Of a stretch of DNA of 59,714 nucleotides, positions 38,648 through 47,079 are shown in pieces (the first letter of the stretch is position 1; the number at the start of each line of letters is the position of its first letter). This stretch comes from Anaerovorax odorimutans DSM 5092 (GTDB lineage: Bacteria; Bacillota; Clostridia; Peptostreptococcales; Anaerovoracaceae). A program made the translations under genes and the position numbers. Where the stretch lies: the NCBI RefSeq assembly GCF_000426305.1, contig NZ_AUFC01000020.1:1-59714 (forward strand). Reading direction: 5' to 3'. The notes under the pieces are model-generated. The model was not told the DNA's origin. It saw nothing but the letters and a program-made list of their open reading frames with translations, and searched no databases.

Positions 38648-39680
38648 TTTAATCACATCTGCTCCAACAGATATGAATCAGTCGCTCAATCCCAATAATA
38701 ATATTATAACCACTGCAAAGTCCAAAAACAATGAAAATATTTTAGAAACCCTGTCACTGAATGAGATTTATGATACAGTGTTCACCCCACGAAAAGAAAT
38801 CATCGAAGGTATGCTCTACTCCGGAGCATACCTCTTTGTGGGAGCACCAAAAGTAGGAAAATCCTTCTTTATGGCACAACTTGGCTACTGCATCAGCAAG
38901 GGGTTACCCCTATGGGATTTTAAGGTTAACGGCGGAGCTGTTCTGTATCTTGCCTTGGAGGATGATTTTTCAAGAATACAAAAACGTCTATCCACAATGT
39001 TTGGCGATGAAGATAACGAAAACTTTCACTTTGACACAAGATCTAAAAACTTAACCGAGGGGTTGGAAGAACAGCTTTGTAACTTCTTAGTACAGCACCC
39101 AGACACAAAGCTAATTATCATTGACACCTTGCAAAAGGTCAGAGAAAAAGGCGGCGAAAAGTTCAGCTATTCCAGTGATTACGATATTGCATCAGCCTTA
39201 AAAGAGTTTGCAGACATGCATAACATTTGTGTTTTAGTAGTTCATCACACACGAAAACAACAGTCTGAAGATAGCTTTGATGATGTATCTGGTACAAACG
39301 GATTACTCGGTGCAGTAGATGGTGCATTTATTATGGTGAAACCAAAACGAGTGCAGAATTCAGCTAACATCGACATAGCTGGTAGAGATGTGCAGAATAT
39401 GCGGCTTAAAGTTTCTTTTGACGGAGAAAAATGTTTATGGAATTTAGATAGCATTGAACGCAATATTGGAGATAAAGCTGAAAATCCGTTACTACTTGAA
39501 AGATTAAGGTTTGATGATATATCTCCAAATGTGCTGACAAGACGATTGACTGTTCTTGCTGATGAACTGTTTAACAGGTATGGCATTACTCTTGGTTACA
39601 AGCGAACACATACGGAACGGCTGATAATTTTAAAAAAGATAGAAAAATATGACTCTCTAAAACAGGGAGTCACAGGTTGA
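38619..39680 (+). CDS. RepA-like AAA (AAA_25) family ATPase
   Basis: This 353-residue RecA-fold protein has Walker A GAPKVGKSFF (about 75-84), the acidic strand VLYLALEDD (about 108) and Walker B LIIIDTLQKV (about 165), then HHTRKQ and a DVSGTNGLLGAVDGAFIM segment. These match hexameric RepA-type helicases found in plasmids and integrative mobilizable elements. GGGGGAA precedes the ATG. It forms a compact integrase-mobC-repA unit and is closed by a terminator. Confidence 0.8.
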   Translation: MKMETKKTTDLITSAPTDMNQSLNPNNNIITTAKSKNNENILETLSLNEIYDTVFTPRKEIIEGMLYSGAYLFVGAPKVGKSFFMAQLGYCISKGLPLWDFKVNGGAVLYLALEDDFSRIQKRLSTMFGDEDNENFHFDTRSKNLTEGLEEQLCNFLVQHPDTKLIIIDTLQKVREKGGEKFSYSSDYDIASALKEFADMHNICVLVVHHTRKQQSEDSFDDVSGTNGLLGAVDGAFIMVKPKRVQNSANIDIAGRDVQNMRLKVSFDGEKCLWNLDSIERNIGDKAENPLLLERLRFDDISPNVLTRRLTVLADELFNRYGITLGYKRTHTERLIILKKIEKYDSLKQGVTG

Positions 39681-39684
39681 ATTC

Positions 39685-39715
39685 AAAGGGTGCTGTGATT
39701 TACAGCACCCTTTTG
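39685..39715 (+). terminator. Terminator after the RepA-like gene
   Basis: A perfect 12-bp stem AAAGGGTGCTGT/ACAGCACCCTTT with a 5-base loop. Confidence 0.88.
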
Positions 39716-39796
39716 CGTCGATATGACGGTATTTTTATGGCTATGTGTGGTGTATAAATATCGTCGCATCGTCGCAGATAAATGTATGTGTTGTTT

Positions 39797-39826
39797 TTGT
39801 AAAATTATGGTGATATACTTTATAAT
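39797..39826 (+). promoter_or_regulatory. Promoter of the DUF262 gene
   Basis: TTGTAA (39797-39802), an 18-bp spacer and TATAAT (39821-39826). GAGAGGAG lies before the ATG at 39876. Confidence 0.55.
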
Positions 39827-39875
39827 ATAAGTATTTATTAATTAAAATGATGAATGCTGAGAGGAGTATTTAAAT

Positions 39876-41967
39876 ATGCGAGCTACAGAAACAAATGTAC
39901 TAAATTTTATAGGAGGACTAGATAAAGTATTTATAATTCCTCCTTTTCAGAGAAATTATGAATGGACATATGAACAATGTGAAGAACTTTTTAATGATAT
40001 AATTGCATCTCATAAAAATAAAAAAAGTCATTACTTAGGTAATATTGTATATTATGTTGGTAAAAACAATGGGGCATCTTATAATGAATTTATACTTGTT
40101 GATGGTCAACAACGTGTTACTACTGTTCTCCTGCTTTTATGTGCATTGAGAGATAGTAGATAGTATAAAAGATGAAAATGTATATGATAGTGTTAATAAG
40201 AGATATTTAATTAATGATACAGGAGATAATCGATTTAGAATCAGATTAAAACAAACATCATATGACTCAAGGAGTTTTATGTCAATTATTGACGATACAC
40301 CAATAGAAAATGATGATAATAACGTTACTAAAAATTATAATTATTTTAAAAAGTTAATATCTAACTGTGATGTAAATGCTAAAGAAATCTATGAAACTAT
40401 TCCTAAACTTGAAGTCGTAGATGTAAATCTTCAAATTGAAAATGATTTGGGAGCAATACAAACAGTCTTTGAAAAAATAAATTCAACTGGAAAAAGATTA
40501 ACAGCCGCAGATTTGATTAGAAATTTTTTACTGCTAGCTAATAACTCCTTTGAACAAGAAAGATTATACGAAGATTATTGGGTAAAAATTGAAAAAAGAA
40601 TAAAGAACCAAAATATATCAAGGTTTTCACGTGATTATTTAATTTTGAACATATTCGAAGATGTGCCAGATTCAAATATATATAAGATGTTCAAAGATCA
40701 CTTTAATAGCACCGGAGCGTTGCATATAGATATTCTAAGGGATATGTACAAATATTCAAAATACTATGAGTGGTTGAAGTTTGAAAATTGTCCCATTGAT
40801 AAAATTAATAAATTAATAAAGGTTTTAAACTATGTGAAATCAGATGATGTATACCCATTATATTTGTATTTATTTGATACTCATTATGAAAGCGATAAAC
40901 CAGAATTAATAAAGATACTAACATTACTTTCAGATTTTATGTTAAGATATAGAATTGTATCACCTTCTGGTGGAGGTGGTGCTCTACGCTCTGTTGTGCA
41001 ACAATTACTTGAAGGTCTAAATTCTGGAATTATAGAAAATAATTATCAGTCAATACTTTTTGAATTATCCAACAGCAATGCTCCTTCAGGAAGGTTTCCA
41101 ACTGACGATGAATTTATAGAGGCACTAACTAATTCCGTAAATACTAATTACGCAAAAGTTGTTCTTTTAAAGATAGAAGAGAGCGAAAGAAGCAACATAC
41201 CTATTCCATTAGAGCAAGTAACAATAGAACACATTATGCCACAAACGCTTAATGATTGGTGGATAGAAAATTTAGGTGGACAAGAGAATGCGGAAAGAAT
41301 TCATGAAAAATATCTTAATTGTATTGGAAATTTGGCACCTATTTCTCAAAGCTATAACTCTAAAATCTCAAACAAATCATGGGATATTAAGCAATCCAAT
41401 TTAAAAGATGTGCAATTTATAATTACTTCTGAAATAGTAGATAATATAGCATGGAAAGAAAATGAAATTACAAAAAAAAATAACAGACTTGCTAAAAGAG
41501 CTTGCAAAGCAATAACATCTCCTTTAGCAAGAACTCGTAAATATCAAACGAAGAATACTACTAGCGAATTTGAAGCAGGTATATATCCTATTTCTGATAT
41601 AACCACTCCTATGTCTGGAACAGTATTAGAATATGTTATTTATGAAAGTAGGAACATAGAGGTTTCCACATGGAAGGATTTCATTGCAGAAATTTGTAAA
41701 ATAGCTTACGAAATAGACTGTGAGTTGTTTAAAAAAATTGTTAGGGATAATAAAATACATAAAGCGACTTCTAAAAACAATTACCCTGAAAAAGATCCTA
41801 TTATAACTCAAGTAAGTACGTTGCTTCTTGAAGCTAAACCAATTGGAGAAACGGGCTATTTTTCTGAAGGAGTTATAAGTTCTAATAGAGCCCGCGTATA
41901 TGCAAAGCAGTTAATGGATTTGTATGGTGTTACGGATAGAATACAAATATCAGTACATGAAAGGTAG
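39876..41967 (+). pseudogene. DUF262/DUF1524 GmrSD-like defence protein, frameshifted by a 7-bp duplication
   Basis: The N-terminal DUF262 domain has PPFQRNYEWTYEQCEELFNDI and the nucleotide-binding LVDGQQRVTTVLLLLCALRDS. The frame then stops at 40161. GATAGTA is repeated in tandem at 40152-40165; removing one copy restores ALRDSIKDENVYDSVNKRY and reads on without a stop to 41967. The distal part holds the HNH-type DUF1524 (TIEHIMPQTLNDWW...CIGNLAPISQSYNSKISNKSW), the nuclease of GmrSD-type modified-DNA restriction, and about 170 extra C-terminal residues of unknown fold. The restored protein would be about 690 residues. The state may be dead, or reversible by slippage. Confidence 0.88.
40152..40165 (+). 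repeat. Tandem 7-bp duplication GATAGTA x2
   Basis: Two adjacent copies of GATAGTA shift the DUF262 reading frame. With one copy the conserved protein sequence is continuous. Confidence 0.9.
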
Positions 41968-42199
41968 AAATCAACCATCCGTTGCCTCGTGTTCGCCTCC
42001 GTGTGCGATTGACAAGCTAGGGTATTAATGCCACTGCAGAGGGTTAAGGCAAATTTGGCGAGATTTGAGGGTGAACGATTTGTTCACCCATTCCTATGAT
42101 TTAGAGTGGTGATTTAATTAAAAAAAGAATTGCCAATGGCATGAAGTGTTAGAACAACTGTGGTGAACCCACCGTTCGATTTCGGTGCGGGATAAAGCG

Positions 42200-42362
42200 A
42201 GGTGGTCGGCAAGCGACCCCTCACAGCCACAAACGTCGGCAGTGCCGACGTTTTCGAGAGTTCCTATAGGTGGTCAGATTTGAGGTTTATCGCAGCTTAG
42301 GTGGTCGGGATATGCACAAAAGCCAATTTTACGGCATTGTTAAGGTGGTCAGTGAGGTGGTC
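42200..42362 (+). repeat. Five direct repeats AGGTGGTC
   Basis: Exact copies start at 42200, 42268, 42299, 42343 and 42355, all on the same strand. Spacing is irregular (68, 31, 44, 12). They resemble iterons or protein-binding sites of an oriT/ori region. Confidence 0.7.
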
Positions 42363-42419
42363 AAGGCAACTATCTCGCATTTTTATTCTGCTTTTTATAT
42401 ATACACTCAAACCATTCGC

Positions 42420-42438
42420 TGATAACATTTTGATAACA
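42420..42438. repeat. Paired direct repeat TGATAACA (right end of element A)
   Basis: Copies at 42420 and 42431, 11 bp apart, mirror the pair at 36691-36709 and lie about 100 bp inside the right att copy. Confidence 0.55.
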
Positions 42439-42540
42439 AAAAATCAGTGAAAGAAAAATAATAGGGATAATATGAAGAAAAACCACTCTAAAAAGGCACT
42501 TTTGCTAAACTAATATGTTTAAGTTGTAGACACCTTAATC

Positions 42541-42562
42541 GAATGGGAATAGTAAACAAAAG
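42541..42562 (+). repeat. attR: second copy of the guaA 3'-end direct repeat
   Basis: Identical to 36620-36641. The preceding bases ATC keep the reading ATC GAA TGG GAA TAG (IEWE stop), so this is a displaced guaA 3' end. It forms the junction between elements A and B. Confidence 0.85.
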
Positions 42563-42602
42563 CCTCACAAACCTTACAAATTATGGGTTTATGAGGCTTA
42601 AT
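42560..42602. terminator. Bidirectional terminator at the A/B junction
   Basis: AGCCTCACAAACC pairs with GGGTTTATGAGGCT (one mismatch) and is flanked by T-run on one strand and A-run on the other. It mimics the guaA terminator position relative to the att core and ends the minus-strand ATPase gene. Confidence 0.75.
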
Positions 42603-42624
42603 TTTTTGGAATGATAACAGAAAT

Positions 42625-44700
42625 TTAGTTATTTGTAAAAAACTTAGAGATAGCAGAATCGTTAATTGTATAGTATCGTTTTTCTCTCCGTTCATATTTA
42701 ATATAACCAAGAGAAAATAGCTTGTTCATCGATTTTGTTATTGTTAGATGATGCTTTTCTACCTCTAATGAAATTTCATAGGCGGTAAGTTCTTTAGAAC
42801 GATTATTATATAAAACTCGGAGGATGTTAATATATAGATCTGGTAGACTAATATCTTCCCAGTTTTTAAGTTTTTCCTTAAATGTTTCTTCAAATTTGTT
42901 TACTTTTTGTATGCAATCCTCTTTGCCGCATTTTAAGCAACGGTTGAATTTTACAGCCATTTCATATTCTGCTTCATTATTATATTCATAATTACATTCA
43001 GTACAAATAGGGATTTCTATTGAGCTTAAAATACTTGGAATAATTTCAGTAAAATCAAACTCATCTTGTCGCCAATAATCGTAAGAACGCCTGAACTCAG
43101 GTTTGCCATAATCAATTCCATTCTCAAGACAAAGACCATAGTTTAAACCAAAATAGGAAGCTTTTTTTCCTACGCGTCGACTACTCCCTTCATTGAATTT
43201 ATTTACAATAAAATATAATTCTAAAGTTTGCAAAATGTTTTCAATATCTTTGTCCACATAGAAATGTGAAGAAGGTAACCAATAAGTTATGCCACTTTTA
43301 TATTTCTTTAATGTTTCCGAATATATTTGCTTAATATCTTCATTTTTTGTAAATTTAGAAATTTGTTGACGCTTAAACTGCTTTGTAATTTCAATAATCT
43401 TTTCCATTAAGTTTTTTTGAGCTAACTGATTCAAAATCTCTTTATCATCGTAAAATGATTGTTTAAATCTTACGTCATTATAAAAGTCAGCTAATACATT
43501 GTCTATAAAATATTTTTTTGCTGCTGAATTAATATTTTGAATAGTAATACTATTACCTTGGTTTATCGAACTTAAATAGCAGTATGTCAATATGTATCCT
43601 AGCGAACGAGGAATACCAGATGATGCATAAAAAAGGGTTTTGTAATATGTGTTAATTTCAACCTTTGACGTATCAAAGAGATCAGAGGCTGTTATTTGAT
43701 TGGTTGTATATATTTCAATTCTTTTTTCGATAGTACGCTTGACATAATCTATAGCAGACTCTTCAACTTTGGTATAGTTTGCAGAAGTTTTTTCATAAAC
43801 ATCATAAAAGTCCAACGAATATGGTAATATTTTTGAAGTATCAATATTTCCCATGTATATTCTATATGGATATGCTGCTAGTTTTACAACAAACATATCG
43901 TTGTAAGAAGTTATTATAGGAGAGATTAGAGAATCAATAATTAAATGTTGTGATTCATAAGACAACTCACTGAAATCATCTAATAAAAGATAGACTTTGC
44001 TTATTTTATGTTTAACAAGAATTTCTTTCAATTTTGTTAGTATTTTGTTGATAGAAAATATTCTTAGTTCTGTTGTAATATGTTTTTCTTCATGATGTTC
44101 ATTTTTTTCATTGCTAAATGAAGAGGATAGTTTAGGCAATGCTTTTATTGAATCTAGTTCTGCGTTAAAGGAAGTCTTTTTTGTATTATCATTACTGTTT
44201 GTAACTTGCATATTTCTTAGAAAATCAGCATCAATATAATCGCCTTTTTTGATTTCCTCAAATAATATGTTTAAATTACGATCTGGTATAACCTTAGCAA
44301 TACTTTTCTTAATGGTTAATAGAATTTCATTAAAAAAATTGTAATACATATTATAGCGTGTTAATTCTTCTTGCGTTTCGATATTTGCAGTTCTAATTTC
44401 TTCATAGCATGACTGTAAATTGATATAAACTGGCAACTTATACTTATCTTTATTAATCTTATTCTCTGCTTGTAGAAAAACAGTGGATTTTCCTGTTCCC
44501 TTTCGTCCTTTGAAAATAACATGATTATCATCTAAGGCTTGATTTAATATATAATTATTTTCAAATAGATCAACATATAACTGTGGGACCAGGTTTTGAT
44601 TGTCCTCATCTTTGATGTCAGGTCGTCCACTTTTTATTAAAGATTTGAATGCCTTTTCAATGCTATCTCTTTGAGATAGTAATTCAAGCTCAGTAGCCAT
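42625..44700 (-). CDS. Large AAA+ ATPase with zinc ribbon and winged helix, putative defence protein
   Basis: This 691-residue protein has Walker A GRKGTGKST (65-73), Walker B KVYLLLDDFSEL (about 235-246) and a sensor-like ASSGIPRSLGYILTYCYL, as in ORC/CDC6-like or STAND-type P-loop ATPases. A Cys4 ribbon (CTEC...CLKC, with a further Cys, about 564-595) follows, then a C-terminal winged helix (about 620-688). No known defence family is recognised with certainty. GGAGG lies before the ATG. It neighbours restriction systems and an AIPR gene, which suggests phage defence. The 197 bp upstream hold an extended -10 (TGGTATAAC, minus strand). Confidence 0.7.
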   Translation of the reverse strand: MATELELLSQRDSIEKAFKSLIKSGRPDIKDEDNQNLVPQLYVDLFENNYILNQALDDNHVIFKGRKGTGKSTVFLQAENKINKDKYKLPVYINLQSCYEEIRTANIETQEELTRYNMYYNFFNEILLTIKKSIAKVIPDRNLNILFEEIKKGDYIDADFLRNMQVTNSNDNTKKTSFNAELDSIKALPKLSSSFSNEKNEHHEEKHITTELRIFSINKILTKLKEILVKHKISKVYLLLDDFSELSYESQHLIIDSLISPIITSYNDMFVVKLAAYPYRIYMGNIDTSKILPYSLDFYDVYEKTSANYTKVEESAIDYVKRTIEKRIEIYTTNQITASDLFDTSKVEINTYYKTLFYASSGIPRSLGYILTYCYLSSINQGNSITIQNINSAAKKYFIDNVLADFYNDVRFKQSFYDDKEILNQLAQKNLMEKIIEITKQFKRQQISKFTKNEDIKQIYSETLKKYKSGITYWLPSSHFYVDKDIENILQTLELYFIVNKFNEGSSRRVGKKASYFGLNYGLCLENGIDYGKPEFRRSYDYWRQDEFDFTEIIPSILSSIEIPICTECNYEYNNEAEYEMAVKFNRCLKCGKEDCIQKVNKFEETFKEKLKNWEDISLPDLYINILRVLYNNRSKELTAYEISLEVEKHHLTITKSMNKLFSLGYIKYERREKRYYTINDSAISKFFTNN

Positions 44701-44897
44701 AGCGATTTATCCTCCATATATACATTCTTTAATGTTCTTTTTTATCTTTTAGCTCAAGTTACAATATTTATATTTGGTAATTTCTCACCCTTTATTTTAT
44801 TCTTAATTATCGCTCATTTCTACATTATGAGATAGTTTTATGGCATGTTATACCACTAACCACAATGTAGATAGAGAAAGATACTATAAAATATACT

Positions 44898-45395
44898 TTA
44901 AGTTAATATTCTGGATTTAGTAGAGTCCAAAATTGATTTATATTTCTCCGAGCTTTCTGGCCAATTAATCTTCCACTCATAGTATTCTTCTTGTGTAATA
45001 TCTCCGCCTTCAAGAGCTTTTTTCTCTTATGCCCATTCTTCCAAATAGGTATCCAGATATGAGAGCGAAACATACATATTTTTAATGCGTTCGCCTTCAG
45101 GAGTGATAGTTTCTTTTTCCTAAAATTTTAATTGGTTATATTCATCCAAATAAATCAGGGTATGTATAATCTCTTCCGTTTTAGTAAGGGCAGGAGCCAT
45201 CAGATAGTCAAGATTTACATTTAAAACATTAGCAATTTTAAATAGAATTGCCTCTTTTGGCACACGAGTTTCTGATTCATATTGAGCGATGCGCACATCG
45301 GCTGTTGCTTGGCTGAAACCAATGTCAATACCTAATTCCTTTTGCGTAAGCTCCCTCTTAATTCTTATCTTTTTTATCTTGTCACCAATGGACAT
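44898..45395 (-). pseudogene. XRE-family regulator with two in-frame stop codons
   Basis: The first 91 codons encode a Cro/CI helix-turn-helix (KIKKIRIKRELTQKELGIDIGFSQATADVRIAQYESETRVPKEAILFKIANVL). TAG at 45120-45122 ends it, but the same frame continues to TAA at 45027-45029 and then to a final TAA at 44898. The downstream residues are sensible coding sequence (EKETITPEGERIKNMYVSLSYLDTYLEEW and GGDITQEEYYEWKINWP). The intact protein would be about 165 residues. Such regulators usually sit on integrative elements. The truncated 91-residue form keeps the DNA-binding domain and might still be active. Confidence 0.8.
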
Positions 45396-45569
45396 AGCGA
45401 AAACCCTTTCTTTACTTTTATCTAGACGTATATAATATCATGCTAGCAACGTCAAGGATGATTCCATAAAGGTTCCATTACAACGAATCCATAATATAAT
45501 TGTAATTTTATTATATAGCATTTATCTGTTCAATCAATACTGCTAAAGAAAAAAGTTAAAGTTTAATAT

Positions 45570-45935
45570 GTGACTTGCCCTAATAATATAAAATACAGAG
45601 ACAACAAATTGCACGAAACAGAATTCTTGAAAGAAAGGATGGAATTTTTCGCTACTCAAAATAGCTATTACGAAGGAGCATTTTCTGCTGTTGATCCTAT
45701 CAATGTCGGAATTGTTAGCGGTGTACATGGCGCAAGTGTTTTGGAAGATATGTCTGATTTCCCTGTACCGGTTAACGCAGAGAATGTAAGGAAGAAGAGC
45801 GAAAAGGAACTTAGAGAACTTCGCTTGAAGGGCTATAAGGTATCTGGGAATGAGGAAATTGTTAATGATGTGGGAAACAGAGTATGGATATGTAAAAGGC
45901 ATTTTATAGAGCATCGTATAAGGCCTGTTTCGTAA
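45570..45935 (+). CDS. Hypothetical protein, possibly a 5'-truncated remnant
   Basis: An open frame of 121 residues with coherent sequence (EFLKERMEFFATQNSYYEGAFSAVDPINVG, ENVRKKSEKELRELRLKGYKV, IVNDVGNRVWICKRHF). I do not recognise the family. The apparent GTG start has no ribosome site; an internal ATG at 45639 is directly preceded by AAAGG. It lies between two minus-strand units in element B. It may be the C-terminal end of a mobile-element gene. An opposing minus-strand frame over the same bases looks random. Confidence 0.4.
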   Translation: MTCPNNIKYRDNKLHETEFLKERMEFFATQNSYYEGAFSAVDPINVGIVSGVHGASVLEDMSDFPVPVNAENVRKKSEKELRELRLKGYKVSGNEEIVNDVGNRVWICKRHFIEHRIRPVS

Positions 45936-45975
45936 ATAGAGGCAGGATAATACTGCCTCCGAAGATAGTCTATTA

Positions 45976-46626
45976 TTAGTTTAGAGAAACAATATATTTC
46001 ATAAACTCTTTTTTAAAATAAAATGCATGGTTTTTATTAGAAACTTTGCGGCCATATGTTGTAGAATAAATAGGTGAATATGGTTTTGAATCTTTGCTTC
46101 TGATTTGCATGAATTTTCCGTTTGAGGTATGTATAAATCCATCTGGTGAGGTTCGAATATGTTGGTTAAGCTGCTGACAAATTGAATAGTAATCAAGTTC
46201 AAGTTGTTCTTTTAAAGCTCTATATGGTGGTGATTCTAAATTAATATGTATGCATGGAAGGTACATCCAATCTGAAACTGGACCATCTTTGCTAATAGGA
46301 ACATAAAGGATATTTTTTAGTTTATTATACAATTTTGACGAGTAAAAGTCTTTTTCAGAAAGCAGGTCATCAATAATACTACTTGTTTGTGTAATAAACA
46401 TAGTTTCCTTTGGGTTTCCAAATTTATCGCATTTATTTGTTTTTAATTCTCCGTCTTCAAAATCTAAAGTAGTATTTGATAAGCCCAAACCTATGGTGAG
46501 TTCAAGGAGTTGCCCTGTGCGACCTTTATTTACGATTGCATCGTGTAATTTATCAGGAGATAAATATTCCTTAAAAGGTTTATTAACAAACTTTTTAATT
46601 CTTGCTTCTGCATCTAATAATTTCAT
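45976..46626 (-). CDS. MutH/Sau3AI-family restriction endonuclease
   Basis: This 216-residue protein has KGRTGQLLE (E42) and LDFEDGELKT (D55, E60, K62), the MutH/Sau3AI active-site layout. GNPKETMFITQ follows, as in that family. Relatives cut at GATC or related sites; recognition here is not proven. GAAGGAAT precedes the ATG, which directly abuts the stop of the XRE gene (TAAATG), so the two are coupled. A divergent methyltransferase lies across a shared regulatory region, giving a normal type II restriction-modification layout. Confidence 0.8.
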   Translation of the reverse strand: MKLLDAEARIKKFVNKPFKEYLSPDKLHDAIVNKGRTGQLLELTIGLGLSNTTLDFEDGELKTNKCDKFGNPKETMFITQTSSIIDDLLSEKDFYSSKLYNKLKNILYVPISKDGPVSDWMYLPCIHINLESPPYRALKEQLELDYYSICQQLNQHIRTSPDGFIHTSNGKFMQIRSKDSKPYSPIYSTTYGRKVSNKNHAFYFKKEFMKYIVSLN

Positions 46627-46863
46627 TTAATTCCTTCTTTCTAAAAGAGATGTGATTTCAATATTCAACGCATTTGCAATATCATTAAGTAAGGCTAGCG
46701 AAATGCTTTTATTACAATTTGGAGCTTCAATTTTGGTTAGGTAGCTAATGCTAATACCAGAAAGCTCGCATAATTTTGTTTGTGTAATATTAGATTTCTC
46801 ACGGTAATATTTTATATTTTTACCAATAGCGGCATATAGTTCACCCTCAGTTTGATATTTCAT
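46627..46863 (-). CDS. XRE-family controller (C) protein of the restriction system
   Basis: This 78-residue helix-turn-helix protein contains IKYYREKSNITQTKLCELSGISISYLTKIEAPNCNKSISLALLNDIANALNIEI. Small XRE proteins directly upstream of an endonuclease gene are typical C proteins that delay endonuclease synthesis until methylation is in place. The start MKYQTEG is chosen because GAGGTGA lies just before it; 7 further in-frame codons upstream cover that site. The inverted repeat at 46919-46935 is its likely operator. Confidence 0.8.
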   Translation of the reverse strand: MKYQTEGELYAAIGKNIKYYREKSNITQTKLCELSGISISYLTKIEAPNCNKSISLALLNDIANALNIEITSLLERRN

Positions 46864-46918
46864 GATTTCACCTCTTATATTCATAAAATAATTATGACAT
46901 AGAAACTTGATATGGGTA

Positions 46919-46975
46919 TTTCACATATAGTGAAACACAGGAGCCAGGGCTCTGTCTTATTGAATTATGTTTCAC
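46919..46975. promoter_or_regulatory. Candidate C-protein operator between divergent R and M genes
   Basis: TTTCAC-ATATA-GTGAAA (46919-46935) is a perfect inverted repeat, and a further TTTCAC half-site lies at 46970-46975. A small palindrome GAGCC-AG-GGCTC (46941-46952) lies between. This is the usual place and form of a controller-protein box. Confidence 0.6.
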
Positions 46976-47019
46976 TAAGAAAAAAGATATGTTTAGCAAA
47001 GAGTGGGAATAAATAGACG

Positions 47020-47047
47020 TTGCTTAAATGTAAAATTATGGTAAAAT
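47020..47047 (+). promoter_or_regulatory. Promoter of the divergent methyltransferase
   Basis: TTGCTT (47020-47025), 16-bp spacer and TAAAAT (47042-47047) with a TATGG extension ahead of the -10. Confidence 0.5.
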
Positions 47048-47079
47048 AAAAGTATTAATACGAAAAAGGGGAGATATTT

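Larger units (their letters stand above)
41968..42540. other. Gene-free, repeat-rich right end of element A (candidate oriT)
   Basis: No coding frame is supported here. The stretch holds a hairpin GGGTGAAC/GTTCACCC (42069-42089) and a perfect 9-bp hairpin AACGTCGGC/GCCGACGTT (42232-42252). It also holds five AGGTGGTC repeats and the TGATAACA pair at 42420-42438. It is less AT-rich than its surroundings. A transfer origin or replication origin of a mobilizable element is the likeliest use; that is inference. Confidence 0.5.

Noticed and set aside
42200..42362. CRISPR-like interpretation of the AGGTGGTC repeats
   Set aside because: Repeats are only 8 bp with irregular spacers of 4-60 bp and no cas genes.
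45543..45914. Minus-strand frame opposite the 45570-45935 gene
   Set aside because: Its translation is rich in Phe, Ile, Cys and Ser without domain features, and the plus-strand frame reads like protein.
39797..47047. Shared 14-mer TGTAAAATTATGGT in the promoters of the DUF262 gene and the 47080 methylase
   Set aside because: It coincides with ordinary -35 to extended -10 promoter sequence of AT-rich Firmicutes and does not need a common regulator.
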